A stretch of DNA of 64,000 nucleotides from Poecilobothrus nobilitatus. Taxonomy: Eukaryota > Arthropoda > Insecta > Diptera > Dolichopodidae. Location: assembly GCA_947095535.1 (NCBI GenBank), contig OX352772.1, forward strand, positions 222,647,617 to 222,711,616. Reading direction: 5' to 3'. Positions 33,725 to 45,535 of the stretch are shown here, one piece after another; positions within the stretch are counted from its first letter, which is position 1, and the number at the start of each line of letters is the position of its first letter. The notes under the pieces were generated by a model. It saw only the letters and a list, made by a program, of their open reading frames with translations. It made no database searches and was not told where the DNA came from. A program made the position numbers and the translations under genes.

Positions 33725-35210
33725 CGTTAATTTATAGCCAACACAATAATACCTACAAATGGTTTACATCACGTCAAAATTTTAAATACTTCCAATAATG
33801 AAATAACATTTTCAAACTTAAAATTAGAAACCGAACCATTTAAAAATTATATGATTTTAACTACAAAGCTAAATAAAGACAATAGACAACAAAATCTACT
33901 AAATGAACTAAACATAAATAATTTAGATAAAGATGCTAAAAATTCAATAGAAATGTGCAAAAACTACTCTGACATCTTTCATCTAAAAGCTAATAAATTA
34001 TCACAAAATAATTTTTACAAAACAACATATTACTTTAGAAGACAATACACCGGTTTACATAAAAAATTCCAGACTACTACAACCACAATTAGATCAAATC
34101 CATAATGAGGTAAAGGAACTAATCACAAATAAGTTAGTAGAAGCCCTTATAATTAACCATTTCTCATGGTATCCCAAAAATCGCCAGATGACGAAAAGAA
34201 ATGGAGACTAGTTATAGTCTATTCAGTTAAATAAAAAAATATCAGCCGACAAGTTTCCACTTACACGATTGGAAGACATCTTAGACAGCTTAAGTAGAGC
34301 AAAATATTTCTCCACTTTGGATTTAAGTAACTGATTTCAGCAGATTAAATTAAATGAAGATTCAAAACCATTGAAAGCTTTTTCGACAAATAAAGGCCAC
34401 TACTAATTTACAAGACTACCTTTCGGTCTAAAAATTTCATCAAACAGCTTCGTGTATCATATTCAAGAATGCTTTCTATATATAGCATTAGCAGGACTAG
34501 ACTCAGAAGCCTTTATTTATGTAGATTATATAATCATTTTTGGCTGTAGTTTAAAACTTCATAATAGTAATTTATTAAGAGTTTTTGAAAGATTAAGAAA
34601 AAGAAGCTTGAAATTAAATCCATCTAAATGTAATTTTCTACAAACATAAGTAACATATCTAGGACACTTAATAACTCAAGACGATATAAAACCAGACCCC
34701 GTAAAAAACGACAAAATAGCACCGACAAATGCTGATGACACAAGACGACTCGTAGCCTTCCCCAACTACTATCGAAGATTCATAGAGAATTTTGCAGAAA
34801 TCGCTAAACCCTTAAACAATTTATCCAAAAAAAAAAAAAATCTCTGAATGGACAGGTGATTGGAACAAAGCATTCAAAAAACTAAAATGCAAGTTGATTA
34901 ACCCACCAATCTTGAGTTTTCCCGATTTCGACAAAGAATTCGTGATAACAACAGACGCACCAAATTTTGCATTAGGAGCAGGTCTTTGGCAAGGAGAAAT
35001 AGGTAACGACCGACCAATCACTTATGCTCCTTAAATAACTAACTAAATAAGACAGTAATCGAGGAAGAACTACTAGGAATTCACTGGGCAATAACGTACT
35101 TTAGACTATATGTATATGGAAGACAATTTACCATAATAACAGATCATAAACTATTTGATAAACTTATTTCCACATAAGGACCCATCTTCAAAGATGACTA
35201 TGGTAAGACT
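33725..35210 (+). pseudogene. Gypsy reverse transcriptase and RNase H (copy B continuation)
   Basis: The RT entry region (33851-34105) is followed by degraded RT core readable in shifting frames: ADKFPLTRLEDILDSL, AKYFSTLDLS, FTRLPFGLK, then EAFIYVDYIIIF at about 34511, where the second catalytic Asp of YVDD is Tyr. The thumb is KLNPSKCNFLQT, VTYLGHLIT and YYRRFIENFAEIAKPL. RNase H is visible as EEELLGIHWAITYFRLYVYG and FTIITDHK near 35060-35160. Many stops are present. Together with the integrase at 36063 and LTRs at 25681 and 37297 this forms one Ty3/gypsy element. Confidence 0.75.
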
Positions 35211-35449
35211 GGATTTAGCAGATTATAATTCCAATAACATCTATAAACAAGGCAAAATTAACACTAACGTAGATGTACTGTATAAATATTAATTCTGACA
35301 CATTAAAAGAACACTGTATAAATATTAACTCTGACACATTAAAAGAACTTATACTAATAAAAAAAATAAATATAGTGACAAGAAGTAAAAATGTAACAAC
35401 TACCACTAATAAATAATAATAAAAACACATAATAATGAAAACAGGATTA

Positions 35450-35951
35450 AACCATTATTAATTCTCCAAAAATCTGTCTTAATATTAATTTCCAATAGAC
35501 CTTACTCTTATAATTCTGTTGAACTTTTTCGTGAACATAAAATTCTACCTGTTCGCCAATATTATATTTTTATAATACAATAAAACTCTTTTTAAAGTTA
35601 AATTCGAATTCTAATCTTCGTATGAATTATAACTATAATATCAGAAATAATGAACGCTATATAGTTACGATGCCAGTTTTACAGAGTACAGCTTATTACA
35701 GCCCATATAAAATTGCATCCTTTAGATTATTTAATAAAATCCCTTATTCAATCAGGTCCAAGAAATTTAAAAATTATATTATCAAAAGTAAAAGCATGGT
35801 TATTTAATATGAATCAGGATCATATAAGTACGTAATTCACAAAATGTATTTTTTTTCTAAATTTCATGTTACAGCAAATTGTCAACATGTATTACATTTT
35901 TTTTTGTTTCGAAATAAATATTTTTGAAATAAATAAAAAAAAAAAAAAAAC
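35450..35951 (+). mobile_element. 5'-truncated LINE 3' end with poly(A), inserted in gypsy
   Basis: The frame 35622-35807 reads NYNIRNNERYIVTMPVLQST and FRLFNKIPYSIRS, the C-terminal end typical of CR1-like LINEs. It is followed by a 130-bp 3' UTR and a poly(A) at 35937-35951. It lies between the gypsy RNase H and integrase. Only about 0.5 kb is present, as expected for a strongly 5'-truncated retrotransposition. Confidence 0.65.
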
Positions 35952-35989
35952 ATTGACACAGCAGCCCGATCAACTTCATATGTGGCAAT

Positions 35990-37150
35990 GTACTTCAATA
36001 TCAGAAACTTAAATAAAATGAAATTTGAAATGATAAAAAATAAAATGAATAAGAATTAAAAAATGCCAAATATATATAGAAATAAAAAAGGGGATGTTAT
36101 GGTACCAATCAGTTTAGATGATAATCCATATCAAAACTTAGATCGGATCTTGAAAAAGCTTATCTTATTCACAAAAAATAAAAATATAAACAACTTAGTA
36201 CTAAGAGATGATGATGATGATATATTTAAAAGAATTAAAATTAATGAAATAAAAACATTGTACAATGAGGTGAAAAATAATAATAAATGGTATAAATTGA
36301 AAATTATAAACCCCCCAACAAAAATTACAAATGAAATACAAAAAAAAAAGGAATAATAAAAGAATTTCATGACACGCCACAAGGAGGTCATATTGGTATA
36401 AACAGAACAATAAACAAGATAAAACCGATATTCTTTTGGAAAAACCTAAATAAAATGGATAAGAAATACATAAATAAATGTGAAAAATGTACACAAAATA
36501 AGGATAATAAGACATAATAAAAGACCATTAAAAATGTATAATAATTACAGATAAACAGTACGGCGCGAATTTACAAAATATATAGATGCTATTCTACTGT
36601 ACTATCGTACTATCATTACGAAACTTTAGGGTCAATAGAACGTAACCATAGGGTATTAAATAAATACTTATTAACCTTTACACAAGATTATCAATGGGAT
36701 GAATGGATCCCATACTTCACATTTTGCTATAACACTACATTACACGCAGGCACAAACTATTCACATTTGAACTACTTTTTGGACGAATATCGAATTTACC
36801 GAGTTATCTGAATACAAACACAAGTATCCGCAGACAAGAGATAGATGGCTACGCTTTAGAATTAAAAACTAAACTTATAAATTTGCTGCTCTTCAAGCAG
36901 GCAAAATATTAAATATTGCCAAACAGAATAGAAAAACAAAACACAACGCTACTGTAAAACGAACAGTATTTAATATAGGACATTTAGTAATAATAAAAAA
37001 TTAAAAAAGAACAAAATTAGATAGCCCATATAACGGCCATATGAAATAGTAGAAACTAATAATACCAATTCCATGATAAAAATAAAAAAAAACATAAACT
37101 AATACACAATAATAATATTAAGGTTTTTAAGAAATTTTAATCAAAAATCA
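35990..37150 (+). pseudogene. Gypsy integrase, degenerate and internally deleted
   Basis: The open frame 36063-36356 covers an N-terminal region. In the next frame the zinc-binding HHCC motif reads HDTPQGGHIGINRTINKIKP then CEKCTQNK (36367-36510). Most of the catalytic core is missing; near 36630 the late-core region ERNHRVLNKYL, QWDEWIPYFTFCYNTT appears, followed by a lysine-rich C-terminal domain with stops. The enzyme would have inserted the cDNA of the element. The deletion removes the core aspartates. Confidence 0.7.
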
Positions 37151-37296
37151 TAATTTTATATATAAGTACATAATATAGTTCAACATTTTCCTATTTTTTT
37201 ATAAAGTATAAGATATAAGCAAATATAAAACTAACATAAATTTTATGTATCTTTTTTTTAGGTAAATGAATTAAAATAATTATAGAATTTAAGTAG

Positions 37297-38036
37297 TGTA
37301 GTGAACATACTACATACCATACATATTTTATTTTAATCATATATTTCAATCCAACTCAATCATACATATTATAATCTCGCTTTTAATCCAACCTAATTTT
37401 AAAAATAATAAATGTTTCCGTTAAAAATAATAAATGCTTAAATTGCATTTCTTATGTTATTTAATAAAATATTAAAGTATTACTAATAATAAAAATTAAA
37501 ATCCCAAAAAAAATATAAACAACACATGGTCATAGCAAGAACATAAATACATACTCATCAAAATGTACTGAGCACTATTTTAAAGCTGTTGTAAAAGAAA
37601 AAATATTGTTTTGCAATAAGATAGCTGAAAATGGTTTTAATAAAAAGTATAATAATTTAAGTCACAAAAAATTGCAATATAACAAAAAAAACTGTAACTG
37701 AACTTTAAAGAATGTCATAAAATATAATTGTAACTTTATAAAGAATTTTAAATACTACGAACCATATATGTGTCATTAAAGAATTTAGATATTAATTATT
37801 AAAAGAAAAATGCTGATTTAAGAATTTTTAAATTAGGTAGTTTACCAATAATTGTAATTATTCAATCAATACATGTAAAAATATAATTAAAAAGTATAAA
37901 TACCTTGAACATTTGCAAATAAAGATAGATTACTTACAATCTTCTTCTGAGGTAACAAGAAGAAATATTAAAGGAAAAAGTACTGTTTTATTTTTAAAAT
38001 AGACTAAACTGAACTCCAGTAAGTAGCAAAACTACA
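37297..38036 (+). mobile_element. 3' LTR of the gypsy element
   Basis: This 740-bp LTR begins TGTAGTGAACATACTACATA and ends AAACTACA, giving TGTAGT/ACTACA terminal inverted repeats. It aligns with the LTRs at 2571 and 25681 but lacks the piggyBac. A TATA-like AAAGTATAAATACC occurs near 37890. The flank after it (CGGAG) does not match the five bases before the 25681 LTR, consistent with rearrangement at the 5' side. Confidence 0.75.
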
Positions 38037-38100
38037 CGGAGGAAAATAGGTTCATAAGAAGTCCAGCGCATAGGTGTTACTAAAAATTACAAAGTACTTA

Positions 38101-39009
38101 TTAGAAATTACAAGGAGACACAGGTTCCATCTGCAGCAGTAATTCGAACGAAGTTATATTACACTTGGAGCAAAAGTTTAGTTTTATTGGTTGAAGTTTT
38201 GAGTCGAATTCCTCGATTGTTGTATTTATTTGATAAATTTTTAATTTGCTATTGTTTTTGATTTTTAAAATGGTTGTTAATATTATTGCGATAATGATTA
38301 TGGCAAATGTGACATCAAGTGTAACTAACAACTGAAGTTGTAAAAATTCGTTTAGTTCCTTGGCATTGTTTAAGTGCAGGTTGTGTAGATATTCCAAGTT
38401 CAGTTTCATTTTAAGGTGTGAGTAGTTGCCGTTCAATGTGGGTGGTAGAATGATTTGTAACGTCTAATTGTTGATTCGTATTGTTTCATTGTAAAATTCG
38501 ATTATGAAATAACCTATAAGGTTTCTTGTGGTACTATTTGATTGGAGTGTTCCGTTGAAATTGTTGAGAAAAATTGTACTTTTATTAATGGTTTCGACTA
38601 TTTCTTTTTGTTTGAATTCATATTCGCAACTATTGTTCTGGTTTCTTAGAATTTGAGTAATGCAGTGGTTCTCTTTAAGTACTTGTATTTGATCTATTCT
38701 GCAGATGATGGTGTTTTTGTAGCTCTTACATTCTTCGTTGAAGCCAAATATTTGATTAATACTTGTTAACAGGTTTGTGTACATTAAATGTACCTGTCTG
38801 TTACTTCTAATACTACTAATAATTTTTATATAATTGTATTTAAGGATACTGTAAACCAGTAGTGATAGGACATGAAGAAGTGTCATATCTCTGACTACGA
38901 CTGTTGGTGTTGCGTACTCGATTGCTTCAATTGTATTAGAATACGGTAATATTTCTATTTCTATAATTAAGAAATCTATTTCTTCTTTGTTTAATAAATT
39001 TGTATTCAT
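38101..39009 (-). pseudogene. Envelope-like protein of an errantivirus-type gypsy element, C-terminal half, broken
   Basis: Two minus-strand frames (39009-38464 and 38436-38101) together resemble the C-terminal half of the env (ORF3) of insect errantiviruses. They have regularly spaced cysteines, several Asn-X-Ser/Thr glycosylation sites, and near the end a hydrophobic membrane anchor (about residues 35-60 of the second frame, VTFAIIIIAIILTTIL) followed by a short charged tail. A stop or frameshift lies between the frames near 38450. The N-terminal part with signal peptide and fusion peptide is not present. It lies downstream of integrase remnants on the same strand. This is an old, inactive endogenous copy. 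Confidence 0.65.
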
Positions 39010-39149
39010 TATTTTTCCTTTTGTTAGTTGAATTGTTCTAGTTACTTCTTTTATTTACGTCTTTTACCATGTCAAGTTATTTGAAGAGTGTTTGCTGGTC
39101 TACTTCCTCCGAATCTTGATTAAACCTCTGAATAATTTTATTGTATTAC

Positions 39150-39511
39150 ATCAGGATATGTCTAGTTCTGTTTGTTAGAATTTCATTAATTTTATATTGT
39201 TGGTTGTTGTTTTTTTTTACGTGTGCCTTGTGAATTCTTCTTCCACTTTCTGTTTGTATCGTGACGTTATTATACGTAGCTATTACTTATTTTTTGTAAA
39301 GCGGTTTCCTTTTAGTCTTAATTTGCTTGTTAACCACCAAAATAGTTTTACCAGGCTGATATGTTTTGGGTGTTTTCCTTTTGCTTTTGTCCCAATTTAT
39401 TTTATCTTTTTGGTGTTTTCGGATTTTTTCTGTGAGATCTTCGTTACTTTTTCTTTTGGCAAAAAGATTTTGATAAAAGATTTTGGTAATTGATCCGCTG
39501 TGTTCTTCCAT
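39150..39511 (-). pseudogene. Errantivirus-type integrase C-terminal region
   Basis: The minus-strand frame 39511-39287 reads NLFAKRKSNEDLTEKIRKHQ, KINWDKSKRK and KTYQPGKTILVVN, typical of the C-terminal domain of gypsy integrases. A lysine-rich tail follows. The catalytic core is not present directly upstream. It belongs to the same element as the RNase H/RT at 45655-46560, separated by a LOA insertion and a deletion. Confidence 0.6.
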
Positions 39512-39519
39512 AAAAGATA

Positions 39520-40719
39520 TCTGAAGGTTCTTTTCCAGTTACCAAATGAATGCTGTTATTGCAGCTGTCGACAGCTATATTAACTATTTTTTTCAGTGTT
39601 AAGGCTCTGTGTTCTTATTGTAAACATATTTATTATGTTTATTTTTATTATTATTATTTTTATTTTAATTATTTTTAATACGATTATTATTATTATTATT
39701 GTTACTTTTAAATTTATTATTGTTGTTATTATTAACTTTATATTATTTATGTTACTAGTAACCGGTCTTAAAGTATCTCCTTGGATGAAGCTAGAGTACT
39801 TTTTGCTATTGGTAGATAATGAACGCTGAATTGAAAATTTCTTTTAACCTTTATTACTAAAGGGAACAGCGAAAGGATTAAGAAGAAGTATTTTAGAATG
39901 CGTGTTGTTATTGTTTGTGTTAATGTTTAAACTTGTATTAGTAAGTGAAATAGATTTTGGTGTATTTCTACTAGAATTAGACTTTTCTTTAAAAAGCTTT
40001 ATTATAGTACCTTTTTTCTATCGTTTGTAATTTATTATTTCACAAACTTTGGATTGAGGTACCATAACTTTAAAAGATTTATATTTCGGTTTAAATCTAA
40101 GATTCTTAGGAGTAATGAGGAGTATTATTACAATATTTCAATTAAACTTATTTTTTAAAAACTAACTGAGATAATTAGAAATTGTGTAAGCTGCAAATTT
40201 AGTAAAGTACAGTGACTGGAGATCCGAATCTGGTTTAGATTCTTCTTCAGTTGACGTCTGCTTACGATCTGCAGTAATTTCTTTTTCATTTGGAAGTAAA
40301 AATTTAACCTTCTTAGTTGGCAATTTAAAAGTATTTGAATAAATTTCGATAAATTTTGAATTAAAAAGTTTTTCCAGTTGTGAGTTAATAGATGACTTTA
40401 ACTCATTAGTTAATGATTTGATAGATTATTGGTAGAATTTAATGCAGAGGTTGTATTTGTAGCCTGATAAAATGTTCCTTTTTTGCAATTGTTGGATTTT
40501 ATTTTCGGGATTTTAATTCCATTTACGATTGTTGGTGATAGTATTTTCTTCAATGCTTCTAGTAAAGCTGGCATGGTGACATCTTGAAGGCCTATATAAT
40601 GACGATAATATCATCATATGCAAAAGCATTAGTTCCTAGTGAAATGATGATTTGATTCTTGAAAACATTGAGCAGCGTTTCGCAATGCGGTATCAAATCG
40701 ATGCTATTTTCTTTGGTAC
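39520..40719 (-). other. Degenerate remnants of gypsy pol between RNase H and integrase
   Basis: Read on the minus strand, 40719-40500 gives LNVFKNQIIISLGTNAFAYD and ALLEALKKILSPTIVNGIKI, resembling the spacer between RNase H and integrase in errantiviruses. About 40480-40180 translates to a lysine-rich segment (LPTKKVKFLLPNEKEITAD) that I cannot place; it could be gag-derived. The T/A-rich 39600-39750 stretch is low complexity. No intact frame is present. Confidence 0.4.
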
Positions 40720-41077
40720 TATGGGCAGTTCCAGGTCGGAAAAAATCCTCAATCCCAACCCTGCTCGTGGGTGCCGACCGGAAATAATCACCAGCTAGGT
40801 GAAAGGTAAACTGAGTCTGGTCTTTATGTATCGTACTACTGACACCTCAGTTTTTACCGGAACCATCGGATTGGGGTAAACCTGGGCCGGATTCAAGATG
40901 TTATACGACCCGTGCCGATGATCAGCCTGGCTGGGGGCCGAGTCTTAAAAATAGCCCAGTCGCGAACGGAGTATTCGGAGTACCTGGAGACCCTCCGAAT
41001 TAATTAGCCTTACCCTATGTATACGAATCTCTGCATAGGGCGGACCTTCCTTTTCTTCGTACTCGTGGGTTCAAATA

Positions 41078-42141
41078 TGGAACAAATTAAAAAAAAAAAG
41101 ATTCGAGAAAAGAGTTAGCCGGCACTTCCCAAAAGCCGGCAAGTAAAGCGACCAAACCGGGCACTAGCAGTGCTAAGGAAAGTCGCGAACAACCAAAGAC
41201 TGTACGCAAAGTGCACCCATCGAAACAAGCCTTCTTCTTCGATATGTCCAAGAGACAGAGGTCACAAGATGAATCACTGGGTAGTTCCAAAAAGGTTCGG
41301 TTGCTAGGGAGCAAACCAAGCCTTTCAATGAAATTGCAAAATTCTGGCAATCATTGATGAGGGGTTAGAGGATGGGGGTATTTCTCCCAGTAACTGGAAG
41401 AAAGTTGTTGTTGCTTTAAACACAACCTTCTTCCAGATACTGGAAGAAAATCCGGGACCACCACCCTCCTGTAGAGACTCTGGCTGGCATCAGGGCCACG
41501 TAAAATTGACTGCTTGTGCTGATCAGAGATCGGCAGATCTCTACAAGCACTCGATAGGTAAGGTGGGAAGTATGTGGCCGAGGGCCAAGCTCAAATCCTT
41601 AAGCAGGGAGGAAATCCATAGCAGACCAAGAGCTAGGGTATGGCTGCAGAGAGAAGCTGCCGAAAGAGACACGATCATCAAAATGATTAAAGGGCCAAAT
41701 CCACAACTTCCAACTCACAATTGGAAGATTGGCAAACTAGGGGAAGTAGTAGGAGAATCCCGACAGGTGTTAGTCATTGTCAATAAGGACTCTCTACAAC
41801 CCCTAGCGAAAGCCAAAGGGATCATTAGCTACGGCTTCACAGCGGTTACACTGAAGGTGTACAAGAAGGATGAGGTGGAGGCCTCCAGGAACACCGGTGA
41901 AGCTCCAAGTCAAGCTAAAGAGGCAGACCCTGACCGATCCGATGTCGTTGACGTAGAATCCTCCTCGGCTCCAAAGAGAGTGAATGATGTCATCAAGGCT
42001 GACGATGAAGAAGATCTACTTAGATCGGATTTTGACAGCTTTGATGATGCCAGAAGCTTCTCAATGGACTTCGAGGATAAAGCTAACGGAACGGTGGTGG
42101 AGATTAAGGATGGCTCAGGTAATGAAGCTACTCCAAATTAA
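41078..42141 (+). pseudogene. LOA LINE ORF1 (DUF4780-like RNA-binding protein)
   Basis: An N-terminus starting at ATG 41078 (MEQIKKKK) shifts frame in the A-run and reads as a Lys/Ser-rich segment to about 41357. The main frame runs from about 41360 (ISPSNWKKVVVALN) through 42141. It includes WLQREAAERDTIIKMI, VVGESRQVLVIVNKDSL and ISYGFTAVTLKVY, the pattern of the DUF4780 domain of LOA/I-type ORF1 proteins, then an acidic C-terminus. The usual CCHC knuckles of I-clade ORF1 are absent. It probably binds element RNA. Its stop overlaps the ORF2 start by about 30 nt. Confidence 0.7.
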
Positions 42142-43085
42142 TCTCCATCACTCCAAAACGGCTTCTACCGCACTTGAAATCCGCCTGAGGAGAACAAGTG
42201 AGGATATTATCTTGATCCAAGAGCCATGGGTGACAAAACAACAGGTTCATGGACTCGAGATACACGTTATTGTATAATAAAGAGGTATGCAGACCTAGAC
42301 CTAGAGCATACTTGCTAAAAAATACATTAAATCCAACTTTTATGTATAATTACAGTGATGCTGATCTGGCCGCGACGAGCCTAAAGCTAAAAAACTTAAG
42401 GCTCTGGGTTGTTGCGGCGTATCTTCCTCACGACTCGCAGGATTCACTTCCTCCATCCAAACTGGCAGGGTTGGTAGCGAATGCTAGAAGGATGAAGGGG
42501 GTCATCATAAGCTGCGACGCCAATGCTCACTATGACGTCTGGGGTAGTTCGGATACCAACGAAAGGGGTGAGTTACTTTTTGATTACATTTTAAGTACTA
42601 ACCTTCTTATCTGTAACATTGGCGGGGAACCTACCTTTGTTACTAGTAATAGGCAAGAAGTCCTAGACATAACCTTAGTCTCGGACTTCATTTATTCTAA
42701 AATAAACTCATGGAAAGTTTCTGATGAGTATTCCTTCTCAGATCACAGATACCTTGAGTTCAGCCTAGAGGAAAGTCCTCCAATAAAGTCATTATATCGA
42801 AATCCTAAGAGAACTGACTGGAACAAATATAGGGAGCACTTAAAGTCAACACTTCCCTCCTTAACACCTAGAATTCCTAAAAATATCCAGGATCTAAATA
42901 GCCTAGTAAACGTTTTTACTAAGGCCTGCAATAAGTCCTTAAAGCATTCGCGTCCCATGAGAAAGCCTAGGGGAAAACCTAAACCACCTTGGTGGAATGA
43001 TGAAATCAAAACTCTAAGGAAAGATAGTAGGAGGGCTTTGAATATTGCCAAAAAAACGAATGAGGTACAGGACTGGAGCTCTTAA
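42110..43085 (+). pseudogene. LOA LINE ORF2 endonuclease domain
   Basis: ORF2 begins at ATG 42110 (MAQVMKLLQINLHHSKTAS) overlapping ORF1. The endonuclease reads RRTSEDIILIQEPWV, then after a frameshift near 42255 (frame 42249-43085) LWVVAAYLPHDS, ISCDANAHYDVWGSSDTNER, LDITLVS and SDHRYLEFSL, the complete R1/LOA-type endonuclease motif set, followed by the linker with PPWWNDEIKTLRKDSRRALN. A stop at 43083 ends it before the RT. Confidence 0.8.
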
Positions 43086-44218
43086 AAATCGGCTCTTAGT
43101 CAGTACAAAAAAGCACTTAAAAAGGCGAAAAGAGACACCTAAAGACTATTCTGCGGATATATAGATAACTCCTCCGAGGCATCTAGACTTAGGAAAAAAA
43201 TTCTATCGACAAACCCCATGGTCCACAGTCTTCTTCAAAAAGAGGATGGCAGCTGGGCTACGACAAGCAAGGAGTCGTTGGAATTACTTTTGAAAACCCA
43301 TTTTCCTGGGTGCACAAATAACAGCTCAGAGGAGGTTTGTCTTCTGAATCCAACTCCTACTATTTCAGAGGTGGTGGTTACAGGAGCCAAACTACAATGA
43401 GGTAGTTTCAAACCATTCAAGCAAGCGGAGCGGATGGTATTATACCCGCTGAGATCCAGCAAACATCATCTACTAACCTGGCTTGGCTTGAAAGCATTTT
43501 CTGTGGTTGTCTTAATTTGGGGCTTATCCCGGATAAATGGAAACAGATGAGAGTAGTTTTCATATCCTAGGCCGGCAAAAGTTGTCACTTCTATGCGAAG
43601 AAATTTCGGCCTATAAGCCTGTCATCCTTTCTTCTAAAAACCTTAGAAAGATTGATCGACATCCATATCCGCTGAAACTTAGATAATCTGTTGTCAGCCT
43701 CTCAACATGCTTACTGTAAAGGGAAGTCAGCGGATACTGCACTTTACAATTTGACGAGCTCGATTGAAAGATCTTTAAATTGCAAAGAGTATACTCTTGC
43801 AGCTTTTATAGACATTGAAGGAGCGTTTAATAACGTCAATCAGGCAGCAATTGTAGACGCACTCATAAGCCTGGGGGTTGAACCGGAGCTAAGAGCACTG
43901 ATAGCTAATATGCTAAATAGCAGGGCCATCAGTGCTAACTTAGGCAACACTTTTGCAAAAAGGTTTGCAAAAAGAGGCACTCCGCAAGGAGGGGTGCTAT
44001 CTCACCTTCTTTGGAATATGGTGGTAAATAAACTGCTTAAAATCCTGGAAGAGGCGAGATGCACAACAATTGCCTATGCGGACGATGTTGCTCTCGTGGT
44101 CAGTGGCAAGTTCCTTGACAGTCTCAGGGACGTTTTGCAACTTGCGCTAAACAAAATCACAAGATCATGGACGGCTAACATCTCAGAAAGAGTAAAGAAA
44201 GCCTTAATAGCACTCTAG
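43086..44218 (+). pseudogene. LOA LINE ORF2 reverse transcriptase domain
   Basis: 43086-43690 is degraded, with pieces of the N-terminal RT readable in changing frames (MVHSLLQKEDGSW, ADGIIPAEIQ). The open frame 43691-44218 carries QHAYCKGKSADTALYNL, AAFIDIEGAFNNVNQAAI, RGTPQGGVLSHLLWNMVVNK and IAYADDVALVV; the catalytic YADD is intact. The frame breaks in the thumb near 44218. GTPQGGVLS-type motifs and WNMVVNKLL are characteristic of R1/LOA elements. Confidence 0.8.
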
Positions 44219-44263
44219 GCGTGAAAAAATGTCATTGGTAGGAAATGGGGGCTTCAGCCATAC

Positions 44264-45535
44264 ATGACTTACTGGCTCCGTAATAAGTACACATCCGTAG
44301 TAAGACCCATTCTTATGTACGGAGTCCTAGTAGGTTGGAAGGCAATCAATAAAGAGGTCAACCGCAAGGCAATCGCTAGGGTCCAAAGAACTGCCACACT
44401 ATGTATTAGTGGCTCTTCAATAACAACCCCTTCTGCCGCATTGGACATCATGCTTAATCTGATGACTCTAGTATATTATAGTAAATTTGCAGCGGCAAAC
44501 ACAGCTGTGGGATTAAAAACTACATCCGAGTGGATCAATTCACGAGAAGGTCACTCGAATATCATAAACCAATTCAAGTCTACTCCCGTCTTGGTGGACT
44601 ACATGTCCCCCACTTACTTCTTCGGAAAATCTCATGTGATGAGCATCCCAAGCCGTGAGAGTTGGGACTCGAGCACATTGATGACCTTCGAAGGAGTACA
44701 ATTCTTCACTGATGGTTCAAAAATGAACAGCAGTGTAGGATGCGGGGTCTTCTCAGATAATCTGAATATCAGTCATAATTTCCGATTACCAGACCATTGT
44801 AGTATCTTCCAAGCCGAAATTATGGCAATTCAAGAAGCCTTGATTTTACTGAATAGAAGCGTTTTGACTTTGAAGCAAGTACGTATTCTGTCAGACAGTC
44901 AGGCTTCGTTAAAACCGCTGGAATCGACATGCACAACCTCGAAGACTGTAATAAACTGCCGAAAACTTCTTAACGAGATGGCCAGGCAGTTTAGCATTCA
45001 GCTTTGCTGGGTACCAGGTCATCGGGGTATTCCGGGAAATGAAAAAGCTGATGATCTCGCAAGAATTGGTACAACCTTACAAGTTTTTCCGGATAGGGCA
45101 GGACTAGGGGTACCTCTATCCATAAACAAAACGTTATTTCGAAAGGAAATAACGGATATGGTAAATTACAAATGGTCAAACTTGACCTCGTGCAATACCA
45201 CAAGATTGATATGGCCCAAAACCGATTTAAGACGATCCAATGATCTGCTTTCTCTCAAAAGGGCAGACATTGGAATGACAATGGGTATAATCACCGGTCA
45301 CTGTTTAATTGGGAAGCATGCCAGAAGACTTGGCTTATCCGCAAACGACTATTGTAGAGCCTGCAAGGATGAAGAAGAGGAGGAAACTGCTCTCCATCTC
45401 CTTTGCACATGCCCTGCCTTGTCGGTAAGAAGGAATACCCATTTGGCGCAATATCTCTTCGACAGCCTTAGTGATGTGGCAGGTAAAAATGTGAAGAGTA
45501 TTCTTCGCATTGCAAAAAGTTCAAATTGGTTTTAA
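44264..45535 (+). CDS. LOA LINE ORF2 C-terminal region: thumb, RNase H and Cys/His tail
   Basis: This is an uninterrupted 423-aa frame, the longest intact part of the element. It reads the RT thumb (RNKYTSVVRPILMYGVLVGW), then RNase H with VQFFTDGSKMN (first Asp), IFQAEIMAIQEAL (Glu), VRILSDSQASL (second Asp) and CWVPGHRGIPGNEKADDLAR (His and last Asp), so all four catalytic positions are present. The tail has CRACKDEEEEETALHLLCTC, a Cys/His motif. It is not a separate gene; it is the 3' part of ORF2 cut off by a frameshift near 44220-44260. Confidence 0.85.
   Translation: MTYWLRNKYTSVVRPILMYGVLVGWKAINKEVNRKAIARVQRTATLCISGSSITTPSAALDIMLNLMTLVYYSKFAAANTAVGLKTTSEWINSREGHSNIINQFKSTPVLVDYMSPTYFFGKSHVMSIPSRESWDSSTLMTFEGVQFFTDGSKMNSSVGCGVFSDNLNISHNFRLPDHCSIFQAEIMAIQEALILLNRSVLTLKQVRILSDSQASLKPLESTCTTSKTVINCRKLLNEMARQFSIQLCWVPGHRGIPGNEKADDLARIGTTLQVFPDRAGLGVPLSINKTLFRKEITDMVNYKWSNLTSCNTTRLIWPKTDLRRSNDLLSLKRADIGMTMGIITGHCLIGKHARRLGLSANDYCRACKDEEEEETALHLLCTCPALSVRRNTHLAQYLFDSLSDVAGKNVKSILRIAKSSNWF

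Noticed and set aside
36131..36515. Hydrophobic minus-strand frames at the gypsy integrase
   Set aside because: They are antisense shadows of the lysine/asparagine-rich integrase region; the apparent membrane segments come from AT-rich codons read backwards.
38101..39009. Domesticated env gene
   Set aside because: The frame is broken, the N-terminal half is missing and pol remnants of the same element flank it; nothing indicates retained function.
39197..39829. Plus-strand frames rich in Phe/Ile/Val as membrane proteins
   Set aside because: They are antisense to integrase remnants or fall in ATT/TTA low-complexity DNA.
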